A DNA stretch of 64,000 bases from Chromobotia macracanthus (Eukaryota > Chordata > Actinopteri > Cypriniformes > Botiidae). Below, piece after piece: positions 26,395 through 38,100 of the stretch (position 1 is its first letter; every line of letters begins with the position of its first letter). A program made the translations under genes and the position numbers. The stretch covers positions 5,032,001 through 5,096,000 of the forward strand of contig JAZGTH010000071.1 in NCBI GenBank assembly GCA_036877525.1, in the 5' to 3' direction. The notes under the pieces were generated by a model. It searched no databases. It had not been told where the DNA came from and saw only the letters and a program-made list of their open reading frames with translations.

Positions 26395-27180
26395 CTAATT
26401 TCTTATTCTAGCGGAGGGGGGAGCGGCCGCTGACTCGAACAGCTGCTTCATGACCCAAAAAACTGTCAGTCTTTCCCTGGAATAAATTGTGGAACGTTCC
26501 ATTTTTTCACGGAGGGGACACGGGCGCTCCAGGGAAAGGGAAAAATCCGCGTTCATACAACCGCGCTCGGCTTCGTTCAACAACTACGCGCGACTCGCGT
26601 CCTCAGTAACGTACGCGACGGATGGAGCGGGTACATAAATGACGTTCGCCCGGTTAAAAGTTTACATGGCGCGGCGCACCCCCCCGCCGTTTCTCGCTCC
26701 GGTTCGGGTAGGCTCATAGTAGAATCAATTCACCGAGAGGGGAGCTTGAGACCGGCCACTCGTGCCTGCGCGCCGAGTTTGGTGAGCGGCGCGTTGGGCA
26801 TCTCAGAGCTGAACTCTGGGCGTAAGATGTGCGATAAGCTGCCCGTCTTCTCGCTCGGTCGTATGCGGCCGTACGACCGGACGAGCGCATGCACGGTGTG
26901 CGTGTTTCGTGCATTAACGCGCGCTTGAGACGCGTCAAGCGCCGCGTCGCTTGCGCGTCAAGTTCCCGAACTCACTCACAGAGTTTGCTTCATTTTCGTT
27001 TGCGCTTTCCCAATAATACGCGTCTTATTTACGACGCTTTTGTTGCTGTTTGTCGCTTCCTTAAGCGCGCGCGGGTCAGACGCGCTTCATTAATTTGACC
27101 GACGCGCGTCGAGCTGCGCTCACGCAACTCCTTTGTGACGTCACGGCTCGTTAAACTCATGCATTATGTATATTGTGCAT
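26395..27180. promoter_or_regulatory. Orphan CpG-rich block with CRE, probable promoter
   Basis: This is the most CpG-dense segment outside the four genes. It has many ACGCGC/GCGCGT words, a NotI-type site (gcggccgc, 26421-26428), and a perfect CRE, TGACGTCA, at 27136-27143. A donor-like GTGAGC follows TTTG near 26780 on the plus strand and might close a non-coding first exon, but no downstream exon was recognised. Human synteny places KLHL26 and CRTC1 beyond TMEM59L, so a first exon of such a neighbour is possible. I looked for the CRTC N-terminal sequence and did not see it. Confidence 0.5.
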
Positions 27181-28247
27181 ATTTATCCATTGCAAGAGAC
27201 GATATCGGACGTGTACTTTGGGTTTTAACGATATTAAAACTCGGCATACGCCCGCACTCCTGAAAGGCAAACGCTGGCGCGTGAATTAATATGCTAGAAT
27301 ATTTGCGTGGACATTTCAGTTTTCATTAAACACCCTCCAGTTTAGAAAACAACACGATGTTCAGTGTATTTAGGAGAAAACTGAATTACAAAAAGTTTAG
27401 ATTCATTTAATTCATGTTTACAGGTCCATTGGGATAAGTACTACATGCACAGACTGGGTGTTTAACAAATATAGATACTTTCATGCACATTTTCATGCTA
27501 TAGAATATATTTTTGCATATAGATGTGTTCAATTTTTACATTAGGTTAAATCTTATTTATTATTTGAAATGATTGCTATCTAGAACACCTATTAGGGAGT
27601 TCATCTTTGGGCACAGGTTAACATATACACACATTTTTTAGCATCTGTAGTAGCCCACAAATTTGTGAAGCATATTCAGAATGCACCTACTTATGCAGAC
27701 ATGAGATGATTATGGAAACTACCTGATATCACATTCATAGCACTTTTTCATACTGTTTTTCATGCACTCTCTCACTTTTTTATTATTCTGTACAGTTCTA
27801 CAGGCATGGTTATTTTCACAGGACCCTGTGTGGCGGTGGGTTTGGCTCTTCAATGCACTGCAGGCTGACTTTACCAGCAGGCTGGGGCTGATAAGGAAGC
27901 CGTATAGGGCTGAAGCAGAGCTCTAGCCCACAGACAGTCTCCACGCCTCAGCAACAATAAAGATACTACACAAACTCAGCCCCACTGCACCCCCTATGGT
28001 AGCACAATTGAAGTGTAACGCACAGCTTTGAACTGTGACAGAAGATGATTGACTTGTCACACTATGCTTAATTTAAGGTCTTGTGCTTACGTCATGCTGG
28101 CGTCACTTGCAATTTAAGTGATTAGGATCTATGAGAAATGAAATAATAAACTGATATTCCTGTGAGCAAACTACAGGAATAAAGTCTAATGACGAATACT
28201 CACACACTGCACACCTTTTGTGATGTATCAGTGCAATTTCAAAACAG

Positions 28248-28533
28248 TAGTTCACTTACAAATGAAAACTCTGTCATTTAAACATCCTCACGTTGCCTGT
28301 TTGCCATGGAAGATGAGAAAACCGAAAACAGTTTTTATCATGGCTGCAACAACAGAAGGTTGTTTTGTTCTTGTGTAACCTTTACAGATGTGGTCACTAA
28401 AACGGCACAGACACTGCCGTATGGGAGAAAAGACATGTTTCATGTTTTCACTGAACAAATAACAGCATACACGGTTTGGAAAAACATGAGCAAATAATGA
28501 CAGAATTCATTTCTGAGTGGACTGTCCCTTTAA
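28248..28533. mobile_element. TIR element of the TAGTTCAC...TTTAAG family
   Basis: Left end tagttcacttacaaatgaaa, right end gtggactgtccctttaag. Same family as 8003-8476; no transposase. Confidence 0.6.
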
Positions 28534-29032
28534 GGCTACCAAACTACAATCACAGACATGTCCACTGTAAAATCACTCATGTAGATTTATGCTCAAAAAA
28601 CACCCAGATGAGTCGCTGGTTTTCAGAACCCAGTGCAGGTCTTCGCAGCTGAAGGTGCAAGGCACTGTGGGATTGCATTCGGTCTGCGCGTATGCGGGAC
28701 AAACAGAGCAGAATGGAGCAATCTCATTCACTGGGAGTTCATGTAGGGTTTTTATTAGCTTTGTGCGTTAGCATTGAGTCAGATGCTTCGGGAACTGACC
28801 ACATGAGTCATACGCAAACAAGTCTATCTTTAGCTGGGTTTCTTTAGTCTCCCAGCAAGGCTATTGTGTGGCATCAGAGGCCCGCCGACTATGCTAATGT
28901 TTGCACATGGCACAATGGTCTCCATCTGATATCCTCATCATGCTACCTATCAGGTTAATGCTAAACTGAGGTGACTAGACGTGTCAGAAAATGAAGAACA
29001 AAACTAAAGCAAATGGAAAGCCATAAGGCTAA

Positions 29033-29588
29033 TTAAAGGTACAGCACACCCAAAATGAAAAGAAAATCAAGATTTTGTCAAGCACCCAAAAAGATGTTCA
29101 TATAGCCTTCTTAGTCAATATGATTTACATCCCAAATCCCCTGAAATATATTTTACTGACAATCATACACTCCACAGTGGCCAGCTGTCCTCAGTTTCAA
29201 CATGGCTTGTTAAAGCAGCAATCTGTTACGTTTGCCTCACTACTGCCGTCTCCGTTTGAAACATAAAATTGCAGGTTACATTATGCATTTTTCTTTACGT
29301 ATGCAAAGTCAAATAAAGCAAGTTGACATTTTCCAGGAAATCAGACCTGACCACTCAAATGATAAATCATTATTATAAGCTTACCGTTGCGAATCAGGAT
29401 AAGGTAAGACAACTTTGTTCATTTTTAACCATTAAAATTAATGAATTAAAAAGCATTTGTTTTTGCATGTTTTGGGACTATTGTTTTCTAATCATATATG
29501 TGATATACAAATTATGAACTACTTTTTTTGTGCTTATGCTGAGTGTAATTTTGTAGATCATTTTCATTTAGGTGGACTGTTACTTTAA
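29033..29588. mobile_element. TIR element carrying an inverted copy of repeat C
   Basis: Left end ttaaaggtacagcacaccca, right end ttaggtggactgttacttta, which are inverse-like ends of the TTAAAGGG family. Repeat C, in minus orientation, lies inside at 29211-29308. Confidence 0.5.
29211..29308 (-). repeat. Interspersed repeat C, copy 1
   Basis: On the minus strand it reads taacctgcaattttatgttt, then cggcagtagtgaggcaaa, then gattgctgctttaac. This matches 30734-30828 and 61628-61722 on the plus strand. Confidence 0.75.
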
Positions 29589-30437
29589 TCTCTTTAACCA
29601 GCTGATCTCCATCTCAAATGAAAAGGTCACAGCATTAATTCTACAGGTCCAGTTCCTCACTGAGTTCCTTATGCTTGTATTTACATATCATTAAATGACA
29701 CACCTTCCCATATGCTTTGTAATTGCTAAATGATGTATGGATGACTCTATCTATTTCATTAGATTGGTCCACAGACATTTTCCCATCCAGGTGGGAAATG
29801 TTTTTATCACAGCTGATAGGCACCCGGAGAGTGAACGTGTGTGTGCGCAGGTGAGACTGGGTGTTATATCTGAAGGAAGCTTTTTAAGGACCAATCTGCT
29901 GGACATCACACCTGAAACGTGCCTCTGACCTTCACAGGTTCACACCTGTTTCACAGCACAGGTGGTTTGTTTGCAGAAAATACCTGTAAACCTCTGAAGA
30001 CGAATCACCTTCATTAAACTGCAAAAGTCAAAAAGTGCCTGGGATGATGATGTATACAACCATAAGCAAGACATTTTATAAAGTGTTTCTTTATTACCCT
30101 ATATATTAGGAAGAGGTTAAACTGAGATATATAACCAGTCATTCAGTTAAACCCTCTATGTGCATACAGTCTATATGCACACAGGCGCCATCTCATCACT
30201 GTGAAAGTGCGCCATCTGGTGGCTATTGTATGAATGTACAGCTCTGCGAAATACCTTGTGCATTGACGACTTCTCCATTGTAGCTACCAAGTCACAAATT
30301 ACCTTACATAATAAATCATACAAGAAATAATTGAATATATATGGCTACTAACTATTTATACATTCGTCGTAAATAAAATACTGAAGATAATGCTCACTGT
30401 AGTCCTTTGACATTCATTGCCCAGTAACCGATGACTC

Positions 30438-30455
30438 TGGCGCCCCCGTGTGGTA
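30438..30455 (-). promoter_or_regulatory. Candidate CTCF site
   Basis: On the minus strand taccacacgggggcgcca matches the CTCF core well, including CCAC and GGGGGCGC. A weaker similar word, gccatctggtggct, lies about 230 bp to the left near 30.21 kb. Motif recognised by eye. Confidence 0.4.
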
Positions 30456-30733
30456 GTTTTCCCCATTACAATCACAGCACATCCGCAAAGTGTTCAGATG
30501 AATTAAAATGTTTATCGGATTGGTAACGTCAGTGTAAAACTCTTTAAAACTTATTATTTTCTGTTTTTAGCATCTACAACACACATTTTTAAATGTTATT
30601 TAATGTTACTTAACACTTAATATTTTCTTTTTTATAATAAATCTGCAGTCTGTAACCTTTATTGCGGTTAAATGAAAAAATGAGTTATTGAACAAGCTCA
30701 TGTCAGATCAGTGTTCATAATTTCCTCACCCCG

Positions 30734-30828
30734 ATTCCCAACATACATACAAAGTACGTAAAGTAACCTGCAATTTTATGTTTTACACACAGATGGGTGA
30801 ATGTTATGGATTGCAGCTTCAAACATTA
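30734..30828 (+). repeat. Interspersed repeat C, copy 2
   Basis: Contains gtaaagtaacctgcaatttt and ggattgcagctt. The middle is shorter than in the other two copies. Confidence 0.7.
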
Positions 30829-32506
30829 ATTGATGGACCCCTTTTAAAGAAGAAAGCCAGATTAATTACAACCACACCAGATTAATTACATGAAAACACT
30901 TTATTCATCTGATAATTAATGGGAACATGTTCAAAAGAGGAAGAAAGATATTATTGACTTGTATTTCATACAATAATTTTGTTTAGAACCAGTAGATATT
31001 AAATGGCTTATTAAGGTATCTCACCTCTCACTTCTTAATTATTTATAGACATAATTACATAATGCCTTACTGAACATTAAGCAAAAACACAAAGATCACA
31101 AGCCTACAGCAGACTGCTTCCAAAAAGAGATGGGACAATATATTCAACGTCTTATAGCATACTAGCATGCACTGTGGCTGGGCTTTAAAAGTGAAAAATA
31201 GCTGCACAAGACAAACAGTGCCATGAAAGCTCCTTGATTCTACAGTACTACAAAAGATATATTTGTAAAAGCCTGGCCAAAACCACACCCCTAACTCCGC
31301 CCCTAACTTCCACCCTCAACACCTTTACTTTCCCTGTTGAGGTCGGTTTTCCCATTTTCCACAATTTCCATAACTGGGGCAAAGATAGAGAATATAAGCA
31401 AGGGTAGATGCATTAGAATAATACAATTCAGCAAGCTAATTTTCTTCCTTTCTATAACAGTTTATTGTGGGAATAAATTTCCCCAAGTAAGCATTAGAAT
31501 CTAAACGTAATGTAAAAGACATTAGGCGATACACATTGTGTTACTGTAAGCTCTGAATAAATACAGAAATAAATAAATACACACCACACTTCCTTGATAT
31601 GTATGTGGGTAAACTTCAGTTTAGATGCATAACTATGCATATTAAAATCTGCCTTCATTTCTGTCTGCATATCAAAAAATCCTAAAGCTTATAAATACTG
31701 CCATTTTTGAATTGAAACTCTACAATTTAACAAAATTGTAATTTAACTCTTCAAGCTACTGGGATTCTCTAATTAAGAGTTCTTGTTATTTTGATGGCCT
31801 ATCCATTCAAAGGACGCGTTTATGTCCCATGTAAATGTCGTCTCGAGCATCTGCTGCGAAACTTGATCTTGTGCTAATTGGCTGTGTTTGATTTCTCTGT
31901 TGCTCCTTCCACATCACAGATTATCAAAGCGAAAATCTGAGTGTGGGACAAAGTTGAAATCTCCAGACAGATCACCATCAAAGCTTGTTATTTCTGACAC
32001 TAATTAAGAAGAAGGAGGGACACTTTGAAAGCACCCGTGGTTAATATGTGTTTGGCTAATGTAAATGCTGGATAAGACCCCAGATCTTGACAAATAATCC
32101 CACTGTTCTTTCGAGGTTTTGATAAGCGCCATTATCTACCATCTGAGCCCCCAGTGCGTAATCCAAGTATTTGAAAAGAACGTATCACAACAGCGATAAG
32201 AAAATTGCTGTAAAGTTTGTTTATGAGCTCAAACGTTACTAGTGTTTTCAATGTATATATTATAGTTGACAATGCATAAGTTAGTACATTATGTGAACAA
32301 GCACCTAATTCTACGATTCCATGAGGTTTGCAGATTCAGTGAGTAGACTAGGATTCAGACAGAACGCACTTTTGTAACCGATATAATAAATGGTGCATGC
32401 ATTTTTTTTTTATTTAGAAAAATGATGTGGTTTCCCTTTAAATTTGAGGGAAGTAGCTCTGAGCACGAGTTAAACCCTAGTCGTCAAGTCGTCTTCCTTG
32501 GTGCTT

Positions 32507-35075
32507 TTAAAGTGATGTTTTGCTGAGGTCGACCTTGACTGGAAGCGGCCCCGCCTCCTTGCTCTCCTCCGATTGGCTGATCGTCATGGCGATCACTGGG
32601 GTCAAGTGGTAGGGGTTGACCTTTTGAGGGTCATCCAAGAACTCCTTATCTCCATTGATGCTGAGCTGTAAAACGACACCAAAACATTCACAAGAACTGG
32701 AGTTTGTTTACTTACTTAAAGGTGTAGTGCATCATTTCTGTGCCACTGGCAATATAACAAATAATTCCAATTAACAATAGACAGCTCCGCCCCATCTCTC
32801 ACAGTTGGTTAACCTTTTATACTTACAGTGATCTAACACATACAGTGACCTTTATATTACATTTGTTTAATTGCATGCAGCACATCACCAACAGAACGCT
32901 CTTTGATTCTGTGATGTCATTTGTCATAAATGGCCTTTAAATGTGCTGAAGGCTTCTAGTTTGACCCCTAAACAAAAGTGACTGTATGTGTGAACTTATA
33001 TTGACTTATATAGGGGCTTATATCGACTTATAGTGGAAGCCTAAAACTAGGCCTTGTAAAATGGAAGCAATGTTTACGGCTCACTAACACACTGTCTGGC
33101 TTATATACGTGTGTGTGATGTGTGTCTGTGTATGTGATGTGTGTGTCTGTGTGATGTTTGTCTGTGTTTGTGTGAGTGTCTGTGTCTGTATGTATGTGTG
33201 TGTGTGTGGGTCTGTGTGTACCTGAGTCTTGACGTGCTGCTCAGGAGCTGTGACAAGACTGGCGCAGCTCAGCCACAACATCACCATGATGGACAGGAAC
33301 AGACACGCTGCTAATATCCAGCGCGGCAGCCCTGAGCGCCTGCAGGACACAAAAACTGAAAACTTAAACGCCAACTTCTTACACTTCTCATTGCTGGTTA
33401 ATACAATAATGGCCCTTGATTCTCAATTTTAAGTGAGAGCACGTCATTTTAAAAACGTCATCAAAAATACTTCACAGCTAGCATAACTATGTAAAAATGA
33501 TTAATTGTGGAAAAAAAAACATTTTTTGTTTTTATGCCATGTCCTTTCTAGCATAACATTGTTTAACATAGTTTTTTAAAGTTGTTAGTATGCCCCTGTG
33601 ACGTTTTATAAACCTCATTATCACATTTTTTTGCAATGTTGTTAAAACGGTTTGTGCCTCACGGGTATTCATTTGTTTTTGTGCACTCAGTTTAAACTTA
33701 TTTAAAGCTTTTCATTTTTAAACAACCTGTGTGAAAATATAAACATGGCCAAAACATCAACAACTGCAAAAACACCTGCGTTCATTCAAATGCAACCCGT
33801 CTCACCTTGACATGCAGCCCAGGAAGTCGTGTTCAGCAGCTGCGTCCTCGGCGTGCTGGCTGACATGCTTTCCTTTCGCTCCAGGTTTTGCCGCATTCCG
33901 TTCTCCATGCGACCGCCCACCTGCAAGGATGTGGAGACGTGACCATTGATTTTATGACCCTCACTCTACGGACAAACTGCAGCAGATGCGTCGCAAGTCA
34001 GAGCCTGAGGTCTGTTCCACCACCTCCACCACACTTAAAGGGCCGGTTCACCCAAAAGTTAAAACCTGCTTTTATACATAATTGGATGCCATTCTAAAGC
34101 TGTATGACATTCTCTTCTGTGAAACACAAAATATATTTTGAGAAATGGTTTTGTATCCATATAATGGAAGTGGTTTGGTTACCAACATACTTCAAAATTT
34201 CTTTTTTTGTGAGGATGAGTAAACAATGGAATAATTTTCATTTTGTGGGTGAAGTATCCCTTTAAATGAGCCAACGGAGAATAAAATCAAAGGGCCGTCA
34301 AGAACCATCTGGGTTAAAGGTGGATACACTTACCAGTATGTGGTCGCTGTGTGTGGGAGTTGACTTGAGGCCAGGGCTTGTCAGCCACATTGGAGCGCGG
34401 GGCTTGTAACTCAGGCAAGGAGTATTCGATCTCTGGTTGGCTCTGGGAGAATCAACAAACACAATGTCAAGGGCAGGAAATGGTATTATGGGATTTGCTC
34501 AACAGAGAGGCTTCTGAACAAGACGGCTGGGCTGGTGAGCGTTTCTGTCATGGTGAAGTTTTCAACGGCATTGTGCAGAAATGAAATCTGCAGAGTGGCA
34601 TGCAACTATTGTGATTCTTGCAGACATATGGGATGATGAATAGCACGATAAAACACGATGACACAGAGAGCGTGTTTCAAAAATACGAGCTAAAACTAAA
34701 TGCTAGTGCAGCTCCTGCTTACGCTTGTGTCACCAATTGGCAGAAATGGATTCCCGGGAGCAATCGTTGATAGAAGTAATACCTGACATTGTACACCCTC
34801 CCCCCACATAACATTTAACACAGCATTTCTCAAACAGAGTTCATGGACCCCTTTGCTATTTGAGACGGGGCCCCAAGGGGTGCACAGAAAAGTCCTGAAT
34901 TGTGAAGAAAAACCATGGCAAGCAACAGAGATCATTGACTTCTCAGGAAGTACAACTCGTTTTGTCCAAGTATACATTCGTTTTGAGGTTTATTATACAA
35001 TTTTCCATAAATGTATGATTTTCTATAACACACACACACACACACACAAACTTATATATATATATATAACTAAAG

Positions 35076-35118
<43 letters not shown>

Positions 35119-38100
35119 GTGTGTATGTGTGTGTGTGTGTGTAATTTATTTATGAAGTTATACCATCTGTTTATACATACATACAACCATATTTACATAT
35201 AGCAATACTTAATGCTGAAAGTGTAAGGATAAGTCCGATCAGAATAGTTTCGTTTTGCTACAACCCCAACAAAGTTCTCACAATCATAGCCAGCTCCTTC
35301 CAGTTTGAGAAACTGCACAGGAACACCATGTCAACCGAGTTTCTCTTTCCACTCGCAATTACATGGCTGTCTGACGGCCTTTAGCCAAACTGGTCCAAGT
35401 CAGCTGGTCAAATGAAGCTTTAGACGCCAGCTCAGAGAACTCGACTCAAAGAGGAGCTTTCTAGACGACACTTTCACACTGCATCCAAAGGACATGATTT
35501 CAAATCTGACTCATTAGTCTAGAGGACAAAGTGTCTCTTTCGTCTTGGCTTGTGTGTGTAAATCAGTACATGTTCTTTTAAAGAATGCATCTGCAGTTTC
35601 CCCTTGAGAACTTATTAAAGAGCCTTTTGCTGTCTTCCACTGAATTCTTCTACAACAGACTCAGCCATGCAGATCTCTGAGACCCTCTCCAGGGAGGCTC
35701 AGATGAACTGCTAAGATGACCACAGAGACGTTGGCAGAAGCGAGCACACATGGTTTTTCATGTCAGTGCATTTGTACACGAAAACCCAAGGAACTGTTTG
35801 GAGTGTCATGTTCTTCCTGTATTCCAGTAACTAATCTGCGACTGGAGGCAGTAGGCCTTCATTAGCAGGGTATATAAAAATATCACTCAACTAAAACTGC
35901 TGCTTGACGACTAGTCAACCACCATGACCCACCCCTAACTCAAAGTCTCTGGATAAAAGCGTCAGCAACATGCATAAACAAAAACGTGCAACTGATTGAC
36001 TCCGTACAATCCTAACTTATAAAGATTAAAGACAGACACGTATCAGCAACAAACAAAAAACTAGCAGACATGGGAAGACACAAAGGCGTAGCATGAAATG
36101 CAACATAGAATGGACAATTTAGCTCTGCAAAAAAGCTCGACTCTCACAGTTGGTTTAATTGAAAGGGATGCTGTCAAAAGTATTGAATCCAGATGTCTTC
36201 AAGGGACAAGAATCAAAGGGAGAGAAATGAACATCTGAAGAAGTTAATGTTGACTGGCCGCAGACCAATGGAATCTTGCCATTAGTGCAAGCAAGCTGAT
36301 GTGCATCTGTCACGCATTACTGCAGAACTCGCCAAAGGTGATCAATGCAGCTTATGGGGCTGCCAAGAAGACGAAGCTAAGATTGTTGACTTAATAGTAA
36401 ACAATCCAGTTTCCCTTATTTGGAATTTGCTCGCTTTCTCCGAAAGGCCTGTCTTTGTAGCGGCCATCCACGTTGAACTCGTCCAGAATTTAAACAAGAT
36501 GGGAGACCTCTTTCCAAACACAAATCCGTCCCCTAATCAGTGGCTAGTCAACGATGGAGTCGTGTTTACCCTTCAGCTCAGAGGAAATAGTCTGATTTCT
36601 GTTGATTACCTCTAAGGGACTTACAAAACCCTGGACAGAAAGGACACACATTAAGCCCAGACTGCAGCATAAGTGATGTCAAATGTCGGCCTGTTACTGA
36701 TGTGAAACTGGGCTACAGATCATAGACGGCCCCCAATGTTTGCAACGTGTCACCCCCCCCCCACCCCCCCCCACCCCCCAATGTTTGGAAGAGAGTAAAT
36801 TGTCCCCCCACTCACACGTCTGTCTTTATGTTTTTAATCAATTTTGAATGCTACATGATTCCTGTTAGGAAACGTACTAAGTAACAAGGGGAACTTGTTA
36901 TAGTTGCTCATCAAAAGATTAACAGTGACAAAAGTGCCAGGTTTCTACAATGAATAAATGGAATATAAATTAATAAATGGAATATATTAATAAATGGAAT
37001 ATAATAAATGGAATTAATAAATGGAATATATACATCATGAACTAATTCACTAATTCATCTACATTGTATCGCAGTGTATAGTAGTCAGGAAGGCTGCCTG
37101 TCAATCATTTTGCATATTTGGGAATGCTGACTTCAGATTGGCTGACATGTCTTAAGGGGGTGGGGTTTTTGAGGGCAGGCGTTTGAATGACGTTAGCAAA
37201 ATGGCTGAGATTACTTACGGCACCTCAGCACTCACTATATCTTAACATGCTTAAGTTAAAGGTAAATATCAACATTAAAGCGATTAACATTTAAATTTAG
37301 AACACAAAATTTATTTTTGAGCACTGAAATGTTCTAGCAATGTACGTCCAACACAATTTTATTGACACAATTTTATTAACACATGTGAACGTAAGAAACA
37401 AAGTTTCTACAACAAAAATGAAACTGAAAACATGGTTTTCTGGTTTGAGGACTGAGATATTTGAGAACCTCGGGTATCAATCAAAAACCAATCAAAGGAC
37501 TAACTGCTTCATACGGAATTTTTAACACTGGTTACCACTGACGGACAGATTCACTGTGCTGGTTTCTTGACTGGATTTTTCCAACATGAAACATTAGGGA
37601 AAAGTCTGCAGGGCTCTGGGAAGCACTTAGGGAAGTGCTCTTTCTGAAGTGCAAGAATTCCCCTCAGGCATTCCTTCGGAAAAACACTTCATTACTTCCT
37701 CAAGAAAATCAAACAGATTAGAACATAAATCATATTTATGAAGGAAGATTCAAACTTCAAACTCTGCTAGTACTGAGAGTTAACCCAAAAAGTCTGAGAA
37801 GATCTCTGTTCATTTTTTTGCCTTACTATTTATATTACTGTGGTGCAATGGTCCATGTAACTGTGAAAACAGCCTCATTTTTGCACACCACAGCAGGTCG
37901 CTCAAAAAAAATCTGTTTTTTCTCTTTGTTTAGATGCCTGAGGCAAAAAGCCCATCATTAGTCTCCCATTTTTCTCAGAAAAGGTGCCTCGCTATTTTAT
38001 CCAAGTTCTATTTTCATACGCTTTGTTTAGATTTGGAAGCTAGGTATAGCGATGTTACCGCCAAACCTTGGGTTTTCACCCTCTTCTGTACAATCTCTGG

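Larger units (their letters stand above)
27181..32400. other. Non-coding flank 3' of tmem59l
   Basis: Besides the repeats and CTCF-like word listed separately, I see no exon here. A minus-strand AATAAA-like word within the T run at about 32401-32413 could end a very short tmem59l 3' UTR, but the true end may lie further left. Confidence 0.45.

Noticed and set aside
26395..26583. Minus-strand 62-codon frame in the CpG block as a first exon of a CRTC or KLHL gene
   Set aside because: The translation does not match the known N-termini of CRTC1 or KLHL26 as I recall them, and no continuing exon was seen.
36301..36615. 104-codon open frame inside tmem59l intron 4
   Set aside because: The composition is mildly protein-like, but there is no domain, no partner exon and no promoter signal; chance length in intronic DNA.
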